From CBFFRJ01 sp051486985 (GTDB lineage Bacteria; Pseudomonadota; Gammaproteobacteria; Enterobacterales; Enterobacteriaceae), in contig NZ_JAHVDV010000010.1 in assembly GCF_051486985.1 (NCBI RefSeq), forward strand, positions 71,425-135,424: 64,000 nucleotides of DNA, given 5' to 3'. The notes beneath the pieces are model-generated. The model did not search any database. It saw only the letters and a program-made list of their open reading frames with translations, and was not told the DNA's origin. Made by a program: the position numbers and the translations under genes. Shown here piece after piece: positions 1 to 6,858 of this stretch; the stretch's first letter is position 1; each line of letters opens with the position of its first letter.

Positions 1-398
1 TGGGCATTGATGTGAAGCTGCAAAATCAGGAGTGGAAAACCTATATCGACAGCCGCAACACCGGCAATTTCGATGTAATCCGGGCCTCCTGGGTTGGCGA
101 TTACAACGAACCTTCCACCTTTTTGTCCCTGCTGACTTCGGGTCATAGCGGTAATATCACCCGCTTTAACGACCCGGCATATGACAAGGTGATGAGTCAG
201 GCATCAGTGGAAACCCAGGCCAGCGCCAGAAATGCGGATTACAATGAAGCTGAAAAAATCATTGCCGAGAAGGCCCCTCTTATTCCTATTTATCAGTACA
301 CCAATGGCCGCCTGATTAAACCCTGGCTTAAAGGCTACCCCATTAACAACCCGGAAGATGTGGCCTACACCCGCACCATGTATGTGATTAAGCATTAA
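1..398 (+). CDS. mppA: Murein tripeptide-binding protein MppA, C-terminal part (5' end outside window)
   Basis: The last 130 or so codons of a periplasmic peptide-binding protein of the OppA/MppA family (SBP_bac_5). The frame is open from base 3 and ends with TAA at 396-398. The tail, with a GYPINNPEDVAY stretch and a final MYVIKH, matches MppA rather than OppA, whose tail lacks the NNPEDVAY segment. MppA binds the murein tripeptide in the periplasm and delivers it to the Opp permease for cell-wall recycling. The N-terminal half and signal peptide lie upstream of the window. The family is certain; MppA over OppA rests on recalled sequences. Confidence 0.88.
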   Translation, partial: GIDVKLQNQEWKTYIDSRNTGNFDVIRASWVGDYNEPSTFLSLLTSGHSGNITRFNDPAYDKVMSQASVETQASARNADYNEAEKIIAEKAPLIPIYQYTNGRLIKPWLKGYPINNPEDVAYTRTMYVIKH

Positions 399-466
399 GA
401 CGCAAGGGCGCATGCCGTGCATGGTTTCGGTTAGTCTTTTTTGCAGTTCATAAAGAGGAAGGAAGA

Positions 467-676
467 ATGTTAGAAGAATATTTTGGTACCGCTGCGACGG
501 ATGAAGAAAAGAAGCGACTTCTTGCTGTACAGGCGGCCTTAGAAATTTCCAAAGCGGCGGTTTCTTCATCCACCTCGAACACAGGTATCCGTAGTCAGAT
601 GGACCTGCGTAATGTTTCACAGGAAGTGTCGGCGCTGGCGGATGCCATCCAGGATGCGCTGGAAGACTATGCCTGA
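467..676 (+). CDS. Small acidic hypothetical protein (69 aa)
   Basis: An ATG start follows a purine-rich ribosome-binding site (GGAAGGAAG, 460-465). The product is a soluble, mostly helical, acidic 69-residue protein with no signal peptide or membrane segment, and its family was not recognised. It starts 68 bases after mppA and could be read through from it. Its stop lies only 8 bases before the T-run end of the convergent RyhB-like sRNA, so the sRNA terminator hairpin (691-711) also sits just past its 3' end. The good ribosome-binding site and the clean gap between two recognised elements support a real gene. Confidence 0.6.
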   Translation: MLEEYFGTAATDEEKKRLLAVQAALEISKAAVSSSTSNTGIRSQMDLRNVSQEVSALADAIQDALEDYA

Positions 677-683
677 CCCGCTG

Positions 684-781
684 AAAAAAAGCCCGCTTCA
701 GTGAAGCGGGCAAGTCATACTGGAAGCAATGTGAGCAATGTCGTACTGAATACCAGACTATTTAAGTCAACTATTCAGTAA
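684..781 (-). ncRNA. ryhB-like: RyhB-family iron-responsive small RNA
   Basis: On the minus strand, 743 down to 718 carries the RyhB core (CGACATTGCTCACATTGC then TTCCAGTA), the segment that pairs with target mRNAs. It is followed by an intrinsic terminator: arms GCCCGCTT and AAGCGGGC (711-691) and a run of seven T (690-684). The 5' part can fold by ACTGAATA (779-772) with TATTCAGT (752-745). A near-consensus Fur box lies just upstream at 783-801. RyhB represses mRNAs of non-essential iron proteins with Hfq when iron is scarce. In E. coli ryhB lies between yhhX and yhhY, so this is probably a second, RyhB-2-like copy. The 5' end is estimated from the Fur box and length of about 95 nt. Confidence 0.88.
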
Positions 782-782
782 T

Positions 783-801
783 GAGAAAGATAATCTTTAT
801 C
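783..801. promoter_or_regulatory. Fur box over the RyhB-like sRNA promoter
   Basis: The 19 bases read GAGAAAGATAATCTTTATC and match the Fur consensus (GATAATGATAATCATTATC) at 16 of 19 positions. The box sits immediately upstream of the minus-strand RyhB-like RNA and overlaps the likely -10 (TATCTT on the minus strand). This is the expected geometry for iron-bound Fur repression. Confidence 0.85.
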
Positions 802-1039
802 ATCCCTTCGATCAACCCCTTTTTATCTGCGCCAACCGACCCGGTTGCGGGTAACAAAAAATCCTCTGTGTATTCCCGTGGTTGGAAATGCATTTTTAAC
901 TTATTGAAGGTAAAGCTTTGTTGTGTGAATCCACTCCTGAACAGGCGTAACGGTGACCCTGCGGGAAACTGGCTAAGGTCAAAAATTGTGCAGCATTATG
1001 TGTTATAGTGGTTATTCCTTAACCACAAAAGAGGATGTT

Positions 1040-1228
1040 ATGCAGAGTGAATTAGACCCCACCCAACTGGCCATCGAATACTTACGCCGTGACAAAAGCG
1101 CCATGACCCCCGCGCAATATCTGAAGAGATTAAAACAGCTGAGCCTGGAATTTGCCGACCTGCTCACCCTGTCGCACAATGAACTGAAAGAAGAAATCGA
1201 TTTTGCCGGGCGGTTGGGCATCCACTGA
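1040..1228 (+). CDS. Small hypothetical protein (62 aa)
   Basis: ATG at 1040 follows AGAGGA (1030-1035). An extended -10 (TGT TATAGT, 1001-1009) lies 30 bases upstream and a strong intrinsic terminator follows at 1248-1272, so this looks like a self-contained monocistronic unit. The 62-residue product is helical and charged, with a repeated Leu/Lys pattern (QYLKRLKQLSLEFADLL) and no membrane segment. It resembles small cytosolic proteins conserved in Enterobacteriaceae, but I could not assign a family or function. Confidence 0.7.
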   Translation: MQSELDPTQLAIEYLRRDKSAMTPAQYLKRLKQLSLEFADLLTLSHNELKEEIDFAGRLGIH

Positions 1229-1247
1229 TCCCTCAAAGGCAAAAGAC

Positions 1248-1272
1248 GCGCCCCTGCAGGGCGCTTTTTTTT
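1248..1272 (+). terminator. Intrinsic terminator of the 62-aa gene
   Basis: Arms GCGCCC (1248-1253) and GGGCGC (1259-1264) around CTGCA, followed by eight T. It closes the small gene ending at 1228. Confidence 0.9.
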
Positions 1273-1856
1273 ACCTCTCTTCAGGGCAGAACCACCCTGT
1301 AAGCGCTTCGTCAATACGCTTATCCCTACCCTTGTGGGGCAGGCGCAGAGCATAATAAGTACGCCCGTTGCTTTCGGGCTGTGTATATTGGCCGAATATC
1401 CCCGTTGCCGCTCAGTTGTTCAGAAGGTCAGCAGGCAGCGTGAGCGCGCATTCGCCTATACTGAGTGCGCGCATTATCGCAGCGGATTTAATAACCAAAA
1501 ATAATGGCTTCCCTCATACATAAAACAGAGTGCTGACACGTTAAAGATGCAGCGAACAACATCCTTACGTTTTAACTATCAGGCGGAATTAAAAAATGCC
1601 GGTTAAATATAATTCTTTTCTGGCGATTATTTATAATTACGCATAATGGTTATCGACCATTATGGGATGAACTTTAAAAAAATCTCGATTTAAGCTGCGC
1701 TTAACTATAATTTAGGACCTGTCATTTAATGATGCAGCCGTTTATTAAGGGGCGTTTTTATTATTTTGTTGTTTAGGTTTTTTATAAAAAACATAGTTTT
1801 TTATGCTAAAATATTTGGTAAGTGATTATTTTAATCTACATTATTTACACTTAAGC
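1273..1856. other. AT-rich gene-free region upstream of chemoreceptor
   Basis: No open frame with a plausible ribosome-binding site was found. Base composition falls sharply after about 1490. A perfect inverted repeat lies at 1642-1664 (arms CATAATGGT and ACCATTATG, 5-base spacer) and may be an operator. Near 1440-1475 TGAGCGCGCATT recurs as TGAGTGCGCGCATT, a loose direct repeat. Confidence 0.5.
1642..1664. promoter_or_regulatory. Perfect 9-bp inverted repeat, putative operator
   Basis: CATAATGGT (1642-1650) and ACCATTATG (1656-1664) are perfect reverse complements around TATCG. No T-run follows, so it is not a terminator. It stands about 200 bases before the likely promoter of the chemoreceptor gene; its regulator is unknown. 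Confidence 0.45.
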
Positions 1857-1882
1857 TAAACTTGCAGTGTCATCGCCTAAAG
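1857..1882 (+). promoter_or_regulatory. Candidate FliA (sigma-28) promoter of chemoreceptor gene
   Basis: TAAA (1857-1860), 14 bases, then GCCTAAAG (1875-1882), against the FliA pattern TAAA-N15-GCCGATAA. Spacing is one short and the -10 matches five of eight positions. Position and the kind of gene downstream support it. It implies translation starts downstream, at 1970. Confidence 0.5.
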
Positions 1883-1969
1883 ATGCTCGGCCGTTATTTT
1901 GGTAGTGAAAAAGTGTATTCCGAATGCTATAAGAATATTACCTCTCTGAGTTGTAATTCTGGTGTCGCT

Positions 1970-3160
1970 ATGTTTAGAAATATGAGTGTAAGAACATTTT
2001 TATTAGTGTTCCTGCTGTCTTTTTTTGTAATTATCGATATTTTAGTGACAGTCGTCGCAAAAAATATGGCGCTCACTGTGGCGGTCACAGCTCTCTTATT
2101 GGCTACGCTAGGATTTCTTTGGTTATATTTAACCTGGTATCTGGTGACGCCTATCAACACGGTTAAAAAAAGTATTGAAGAGGTGACCTCCGGTAATCTC
2201 TCAATAACTATTCCGTTATTTGGTAACAACTGTGCTGGCAGATTAATACCTGGCATCAATAGCCTGTCGGAAAGTATTGCTATTCTGGTGAAAGAGATCC
2301 GTTTGTCGTCGCAAAACGCGCTTGATCTCTCTGACGAGCTGGCTTCCCGCAGCGGGGAGCTTTCGGTAAAAACGGAAGAGCAATCAGCAGCCCTGGTTCA
2401 GACGGCAGCCAGCATGGAACAGATGGCCAGCAGCACGAAAAATAATGCCGAAAACACGCGTCTTGCCAGCTCGCGTGCGAGCGATGCCAGTATCAGCGCC
2501 CGTAAGGGCGGCGATCTGATGGGGCAGGTAGCCCATAACATGCAGTCGATTACAGACTGCGCTAACCAGATGACGGACATTATTGCCATCATCGATGGTA
2601 TTGCCTTCCAGACGAATATTCTGGCACTGAATGCCGCAGTGGAAGCTGCCAGGGCCGGAGATCATGGTAAAGGTTTTTCTGTGGTTGCCGGAGAAGTGCG
2701 TAGCCTGGCCCACCGAAGCGCAGAAGCCGCCAAAAATATTAAATCCCTGATCGCTGTCACCACCAATAACGTGACTCAGGGGGCGACGGTCGTGTCTGAA
2801 GCCGAACGAAATATGCAGGAAATTGTCTCCGGTGCGAGCGTAGTGAGTAAGTTAATGGATGAAATTGCGGTGTCGACGCTTGAACAGGAAAAGGGCATTT
2901 CGCAAATTACTCTTGCGCTTTCGGAGCTGGAAAAAGTCACCCAAAGTAACGTCAGTATGGTAGATGAGCTGGCGGGTTCGTCAGACATTCTTAAAAATCG
3001 GGTCCTTGAGCTGCAGCAACGCACCGCTAAATACCGTCTTGCTACAGAAACGCCCACCGCGCAGGTAAATCCGGAGCCTCGTGGCCTGCAGCACAAGGGC
3101 TCATCCCGCCCGGCAAGACCCGTTTTGCCAAACCAGGAAAATTACTGGCACTCGTTCTGA
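1970..3160 (+). CDS. Methyl-accepting chemotaxis protein lacking a periplasmic sensor domain
   Basis: This 396-residue chemoreceptor has two hydrophobic segments (about residues 6-22 and 30-55) separated by only a few residues, then a HAMP region and a full cytoplasmic signalling domain. The conserved hairpin tip (DGIAFQTNILALNAAVEAAR) is intact. The usual 130-150-residue periplasmic ligand domain is absent. The C-terminus ends in YWHSF, which fits the xWxxF pentapeptide that tethers CheR and CheB. The frame is open from a TTG at 1862, but ATG at 1970 gives a normal short cytoplasmic N-terminus and lies after the candidate FliA promoter. It should act in mixed receptor arrays and may sense membrane or intracellular cues (inference). 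Confidence 0.9.
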   Translation: MFRNMSVRTFLLVFLLSFFVIIDILVTVVAKNMALTVAVTALLLATLGFLWLYLTWYLVTPINTVKKSIEEVTSGNLSITIPLFGNNCAGRLIPGINSLSESIAILVKEIRLSSQNALDLSDELASRSGELSVKTEEQSAALVQTAASMEQMASSTKNNAENTRLASSRASDASISARKGGDLMGQVAHNMQSITDCANQMTDIIAIIDGIAFQTNILALNAAVEAARAGDHGKGFSVVAGEVRSLAHRSAEAAKNIKSLIAVTTNNVTQGATVVSEAERNMQEIVSGASVVSKLMDEIAVSTLEQEKGISQITLALSELEKVTQSNVSMVDELAGSSDILKNRVLELQQRTAKYRLATETPTAQVNPEPRGLQHKGSSRPARPVLPNQENYWHSF

Positions 3161-3188
3161 ACCGGTTCTTCGCTTTTCTTTTCTTATC

Positions 3189-3211
3189 GGCCCGTTTAGC
3201 GGGCCTTTTTT
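3189..3211 (+). terminator. Intrinsic terminator after chemoreceptor
   Basis: Arms GGCCCG (3189-3194) and CGGGCC (3200-3205), then six T. Confidence 0.85.
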
Positions 3212-3299
3212 ACATTTATTAATGAATTCAGCATGATGGTTGATTAACCCGTGCGGAGAGCTAGACTGACACCATGCCTGAGTGGAGTGTGGAGTCTTT

Positions 3300-4283
3300 G
3301 TGGAAGCGATTAAAGGGTCAGACATTAATATCCCGGATGCCGTGTATGCGTGGCAACTGGATGGTAAAGGCGGCGTTAAGCCGCTTGAGGATGAGGATAT
3401 TATTGATGCGCAGCATCCCTGCTGGCTGCACCTTAATTACACAAGTCCGGAGAGCGCAGAATGGCTGGAAACCACGCCTCTTTTGCCCAATACCGTCCGC
3501 AATGCGCTGGCAGGCGAGAGTCTGCGTCCCCGCGTGTCGCGTATGGGGGAAGGCACCCTCATAACTCTCCGGTGCATCAATGGCAGCACCGATGAACGCC
3601 CGGATCAACTGGTCGCCGTTCGTCTGTATATGGATGAGCGCATGATTATCTCAACGCGTCAGCGCAAAGTGCTCGCGCTGGATGATGTGGTCTCTGATTT
3701 AGAGGAAGGAACCGGCCCTACCGACTGCGGTGGCTGGCTGGTGGATGTGTGCGACGCCCTGACCGATCACGCCAGTGAATTCATCGAAGTGCTGCACGAT
3801 AAAATTATCGATCTGGAAGATAATCTGCTGGATCAGGAGATCCCGCCGCGCGGCTTTTTAGCCCTGCTGCGAAAGCAGTTAATCGTGATGCGTCGCTACA
3901 TGGCTCCTCAGCGTGATGTGTTTGCACGCCTTGCCAGTGAGCGGCTGCCCTGGATGAATGACGATATGCGGCGCCGGATGCAGGACATTGCCGACCGTCT
4001 CGGACGGGGACTGGATGAAATCGACTCCTGTATTGCCCGTACCGGCGTAATGACGGATGAAATTACTCAGGTGATGCAGGAGTCCTTATCGCGCAGAACC
4101 TATACCATGTCGCTGATGGCCATGGTTTTTCTTCCGAGTACCTTCCTGACAGGGTTATTTGGCGTGAATCTGGGCGGCATTCCGGGAGGGGAGTACCGAT
4201 TCGGCTTTTCACTCTTCTGCATTATGTTGGTTGTTCTGATAGGTGGTGTTGCCTGGTGGTTACATCGCAGTAAATGGCTGTAA
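3300..4283 (+). CDS. zntB: Zinc transporter ZntB
   Basis: This CorA-superfamily membrane transporter of 327 residues is collinear with E. coli ZntB. It has a long cytoplasmic N-terminal domain, a long helix, and two C-terminal membrane segments around the signature GVN motif (GLFGVNLGG). ZntB forms a pentamer in the inner membrane and carries Zn2+ with protons. The reading frame opens at 3282, but the start is taken as GTG at 3300 because GGAG (3291-3294) lies five bases before it and the protein then begins exactly where E. coli ZntB does. FnrS follows 95 bases downstream, as in E. coli. Confidence 0.96.
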   Translation: MEAIKGSDINIPDAVYAWQLDGKGGVKPLEDEDIIDAQHPCWLHLNYTSPESAEWLETTPLLPNTVRNALAGESLRPRVSRMGEGTLITLRCINGSTDERPDQLVAVRLYMDERMIISTRQRKVLALDDVVSDLEEGTGPTDCGGWLVDVCDALTDHASEFIEVLHDKIIDLEDNLLDQEIPPRGFLALLRKQLIVMRRYMAPQRDVFARLASERLPWMNDDMRRRMQDIADRLGRGLDEIDSCIARTGVMTDEITQVMQESLSRRTYTMSLMAMVFLPSTFLTGLFGVNLGGIPGGEYRFGFSLFCIMLVVLIGGVAWWLHRSKWL

Positions 4284-4329
4284 AATTTCACTTTTTTAAC
4301 AAAAAATGAACATAATTTCGCGGTGTAAA

Positions 4330-4343
4330 TTGAGCAATATCAA
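4330..4343. promoter_or_regulatory. FNR box of fnrS
   Basis: TTGAGCAATATCAA matches the FNR consensus TTGAT-N4-ATCAA with one mismatch. Its centre (4336.5) lies about 42 bases before the FnrS start at 4379, the standard position for FNR activation. The FNR gene itself is in this window at 35325-36077. Confidence 0.92.
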
Positions 4344-4378
4344 TATAAGCAGCCTCAGGAAAAGGCAATATTCATCTC

Positions 4379-4500
4379 GCAGGTGAATGCAACGTCAAGC
4401 GATGGGCGTTGCGCTCCATATTGTCTTACTTCCTTTTTTGAATTACTGCATAGCACAATTGATTCGTACGACGCCGACTTAGAATAGTCGGCTTTTTTTT
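4379..4500 (+). ncRNA. fnrS: FnrS small RNA
   Basis: The 122-base segment is almost identical to E. coli FnrS as I recall it: it starts GCAGGTGAATGCAACGTC, carries the GATGGGCGTTGCGCTCC segment and a U-rich middle, and ends in a terminator with arms GCCGACT (4473-4479) and AGTCGGC (4486-4492) plus eight T. FnrS is an Hfq-bound sRNA made under anaerobiosis and represses mRNAs of aerobic enzymes. In E. coli it lies between zntB and dbpA. Here zntB precedes it, but a small proline-rich gene, not dbpA, follows. Confidence 0.95.
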
Positions 4501-4558
4501 GCCTCCTGTTCAGCACGGACTACCCTTAAAGAACAGTAACCCTTTACTGGAGGCTAAT

Positions 4559-4705
4559 ATGTCGAATGCTAACACTCTGCGAGTGAGTGACCCGATTCCT
4601 TCCGATCCCGTTCCGGTTCCTGACCCGATCCCGCAGCCCCAACCGTTACCCGATCCGCCGGACCCGGACCCGCATCCTGTTATCGATCCCCCACAGCATC
4701 GCTAA
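4559..4705 (+). CDS. Proline/aspartate-rich 48-aa peptide
   Basis: ATG at 4559 has an ideal GGAGG (4549-4553) five bases upstream. After ten ordinary residues the peptide is almost only proline, aspartate and valine/isoleucine/glutamine in a two- or three-residue rhythm (DP, VPVPDP, QPQPLP, DPPDPDP), with no membrane segment. Such a chain should be an extended polyproline-type rod. The PPD and DPP triplets are classical ribosome-pausing sequences relieved by EF-P. The gene starts 59 bases after the FnrS terminator and ends at a bidirectional terminator shared with ttcA. No family was recognised. The strong ribosome-binding site and terminator argue that it is expressed. Confidence 0.7.
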   Translation: MSNANTLRVSDPIPSDPVPVPDPIPQPQPLPDPPDPDPHPVIDPPQHR

Positions 4706-4734
4706 AAAAATCCCTCGTATTACGAGGGATTTCG
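4703..4734. terminator. Bidirectional terminator between proline-rich gene and ttcA
   Basis: Arms ATCCCTCGTA (4710-4719) and TACGAGGGAT (4721-4730). An A-run precedes it (T-run for ttcA on the minus strand) and TTTCGGTT follows. Confidence 0.85.
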
Positions 4735-4735
4735 G

Positions 4736-5671
4736 TTATTTGATTTCCAGAATGTCCAGTCGACTGGCGGTAAAATCGCCGTCGTCTTCATCCGGTAGCC
4801 ATCCGGCAGGCTGCAACGGGAGGGTTTCGCGGTCAAACGCCAGATCCCCGCCATCCACCACGGCCGAACCATGCTGAATGCCTTTAAAGTCAAACAGCGT
4901 GGTGTCGCTGAGGTGAGAAGGCACTACATTCTGCATGGCGCTGAACATGGTTTCGATGCGTCCGGGGTAGCGTTTATCCCAGTCGCGCAACATGTCGCCG
5001 ATGACCTGACGTTGCAGGTTGGGTTGAGAGCCGCAGAGGTTACACGGAATAATCGGGTATCCCTTGGCCTCGGCAAAGCGCGCAATGTCTTTTTCACGAC
5101 AGTAGGCCAGCGGACGAATGACGATGTGCTTTCCGTCGTCACTCATCAACTTCGGTGGCATGCCTTTCATTTTGCCGCCGTAGAACATGTTCAGGAACAG
5201 GGTTTGCAGAATATCGTCGCGGTGGTGCCCCAGGGCGATTTTGGTAGCACCCAGCTCCGTTGCCGTGCGATACAAAATGCCGCGACGCAGGCGTGAGCAG
5301 AGCGAACAGGTGGTTTTCCCTTCCGGAATTTTCTCTTTTACAATGCCGTAGGTGTTTTCTTCGACAATCCTGTACTCAACGCCAATGGATTCCAGATAGG
5401 CGGGCAGAATGTGTTCCGGGAACCCCGGTTGTTTCTGATCCAGGTTGACCGCGACCAGTGTAAAGTTGATCGGTGCGCTCTGTTGCAGGTTGCGCAAAAT
5501 ATCCAGCATGGTAAAGCTGTCTTTACCGCCGGAGAGGCAGACCATGATGCGGTCGCCTTCTTCAATCATATTAAAATCGGCAATCGCCTCGCCCACATTG
5601 CGGCGCAGACGCTTCTGAAGCTTATTCAGGTTGTACTGATCTTTCTTTGTAGTTTCTTGATTTTGCGACAT
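4736..5671 (-). CDS. ttcA: tRNA 2-thiocytidine(32) synthetase TtcA
   Basis: The 311-residue protein is collinear with E. coli TtcA. It has the PP-loop ATP-binding motif SGGKDS near residue 48 and the cysteine pairs CSLC (about 122-125) and CNLC (about 213-216) that hold the iron-sulfur cluster. TtcA thiolates cytidine 32 in the anticodon loop of several tRNAs, using an ATP-activated base and the 4Fe-4S cluster. It is transcribed toward the proline-rich gene and shares a terminator with it. Its position beside zntB-fnrS is conserved with E. coli, except that dbpA is missing between them. Confidence 0.98.
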   Translation of the reverse strand: MSQNQETTKKDQYNLNKLQKRLRRNVGEAIADFNMIEEGDRIMVCLSGGKDSFTMLDILRNLQQSAPINFTLVAVNLDQKQPGFPEHILPAYLESIGVEYRIVEENTYGIVKEKIPEGKTTCSLCSRLRRGILYRTATELGATKIALGHHRDDILQTLFLNMFYGGKMKGMPPKLMSDDGKHIVIRPLAYCREKDIARFAEAKGYPIIPCNLCGSQPNLQRQVIGDMLRDWDKRYPGRIETMFSAMQNVVPSHLSDTTLFDFKGIQHGSAVVDGGDLAFDRETLPLQPAGWLPDEDDGDFTASRLDILEIK

Positions 5672-6033
5672 TTATTATTTACTCAATGTTCAAACGGGGC
5701 ACGGATGAGGTGGCGGCACCTTAATGCGCCTGTCCGGTGGACAACACAACCTCATGTTCACCCTTAATCACTTCAACCCGGTAGCATAAGTTCTCTACAC
5801 CCTCTGCGCATCCTTGTGCCCCTCTGGTAAGCAACAAAAGAGAGGTTGGCGCCAGTGACATAAAGCCCTATGCGAAAGTGTGCCGTGTATGGTACGGATT
5901 GCGGCGACGAATGCCAACGTTTTACATCAGATACCCGTGATGCACTGTCCTGCTCAGGCGCTGGGACAGCGTTCAACCGGTGTTGACCGCTAAAAGAGTG
6001 TGGATTCTGCCCTGAATCACCCCACCGCGCCTG
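5672..6033. other. Gene-free stretch upstream of ttcA
   Basis: No convincing gene was seen. The only longish frame (5773-5976, minus) has no ribosome-binding site and an unremarkable composition. The region should contain the ttcA promoter near 5680-5720. I looked here for the sRNA MicC, which lies next to nifJ in E. coli, and did not find it. Confidence 0.5.
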
Positions 6034-6129
6034 TCAGCCCGGTGTGGCATAGCCTCCAACCACAAACCAGGTCAGAAACGCCACGGCAACGATAAAAACT
6101 ATAATCGGGAAGGCAATACCAATTCTCAT
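6034..6129 (-). CDS. yoaK: YoaK-like 31-aa membrane peptide
   Basis: This minus-strand gene encodes a 31-residue peptide beginning MRIGIAFPIIVF and ending GGYATPG, with one membrane helix over residues 4-24. It closely resembles E. coli YoaK (MRIGIIFPVVIF... GGYAAPGA), a small inner-membrane protein of unknown role. AGGA lies about ten bases before the ATG. It is shorter than most annotation cut-offs. In E. coli yoaK pairs with yoaJ; no YoaJ-like frame was seen nearby. Confidence 0.75.
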   Translation of the reverse strand: MRIGIAFPIIVFIVAVAFLTWFVVGGYATPG

Positions 6130-6282
6130 AACAGCTGAATTCCTGACGGCATAAGAGGTAGGGTCTCTCCTTTTATCCGATACCGGCAAAAATCACCAGC
6201 AACTTCTCAGGATGCCATAAAAATGGCGAGCGATATAAGATGACTGGTTAAAAACGCGGCATTGATGGCAGGTCAGTGCAGG

Positions 6283-6396
6283 TCATGCCCTGCGGTTGGT
6301 TAATACCAGGCTGAATTTTTTCCATTCCTGATTATCACGCTTACGTTGCAGGCTCCAGTGGATCTGCATTGTGCGACGGTTTCTGCTTTGCTTCAT
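6283..6396 (-). CDS. Small basic peptide (37 aa), hypothetical
   Basis: This minus-strand frame from ATG (6394-6396) gives a 37-residue, strongly basic peptide (MKQSRNRRTMQIHWS... ending TNRRA) with no hydrophobic segment. A GAG lies about 12 bases upstream, so the ribosome-binding site is weak. It sits between the YoaK-like gene and a KTSC-domain gene on the same strand. Arg/Lys/Gln/Trp richness suggests nucleic-acid binding, but that is only composition. It could be non-coding. Confidence 0.4.
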   Translation of the reverse strand: MKQSRNRRTMQIHWSLQRKRDNQEWKKFSLVLTNRRA

Positions 6397-6522
6397 AGGA
6401 TCATCTCAATGGTTCGGGAAAAGCGTTAACGAAACGCATGACCTCAGTTTTACGCAGAACCTTTACAGTTTTATAACAGTGAGATGGCAGAACGACTTTC
6501 TGCAAGATGGGTGAGGTGACAC

Positions 6523-6735
6523 TCAGGCCACTTTCTTTTCCGGGTATTTGCCTTTTACTACACCATCGTAATACCGGCCTTTAGACACCACCGTCAGAAA
6601 GACGGTAAAAATGCGTGGCGGCACATTGCGATACTGAAAGGTGCTTTTATCGTGAAAACAAATTTCCAGCGTGCGGGTACTTTCCTCATAGGCAACAGAT
6701 AAAATGCGTGATGATTTAACAGGATGGTGTAGCAT
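6523..6735 (-). CDS. KTSC-domain protein (70 aa)
   Basis: Almost the whole 70-residue product is a KTSC domain: a V-x-SS start (PVKSSRILSVAYE), a LEI.F strand, FQYRNVP, and SKGRYYDG then a lysine/tyrosine end. The domain is named after the KTSC domain of lysyl-tRNA synthetase-like proteins and is a small beta-rich fold, proposed to bind RNA. ATG at 6735 has AAGGA eight bases upstream. Many enterobacteria encode such a stand-alone protein of unknown role. Confidence 0.75.
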   Translation of the reverse strand: MLHHPVKSSRILSVAYEESTRTLEICFHDKSTFQYRNVPPRIFTVFLTVVSKGRYYDGVVKGKYPEKKVA

Positions 6736-6815
6736 GATGAATGTCCTTTACAGCCCGGCGCGAGGAAAGAGCATCATCCACCAGGACGGCGGGTGATGGC
6801 AAGCCGCACAGAGAT

Positions 6816-6844
6816 AAAAAAGCCTGCAGGATTGCAGGCTTTTT
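6816..6844. terminator. Bidirectional terminator after nifJ
   Basis: Arms AGCCTGCA (6821-6828) and TGCAGGCT (6833-6840), with an A-run before and TTTT after, so it can stop nifJ on the minus strand. Confidence 0.88.
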
Positions 6845-6858
6845 GGCATCGTATCTTA

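Noticed and set aside
781..1008. 75-aa plus-strand frame
   Set aside because: It starts in the Fur box of the RyhB-like gene, has no ribosome-binding site, and gives an implausible product.
5773..5976. 67-aa minus-strand frame in the ttcA-yoaK gap
   Set aside because: No ribosome-binding site and random-looking composition.
5672..6850. Search for the sRNA MicC next to nifJ
   Set aside because: No MicC-like 5' segment or its terminator was found here or upstream of nifJ.
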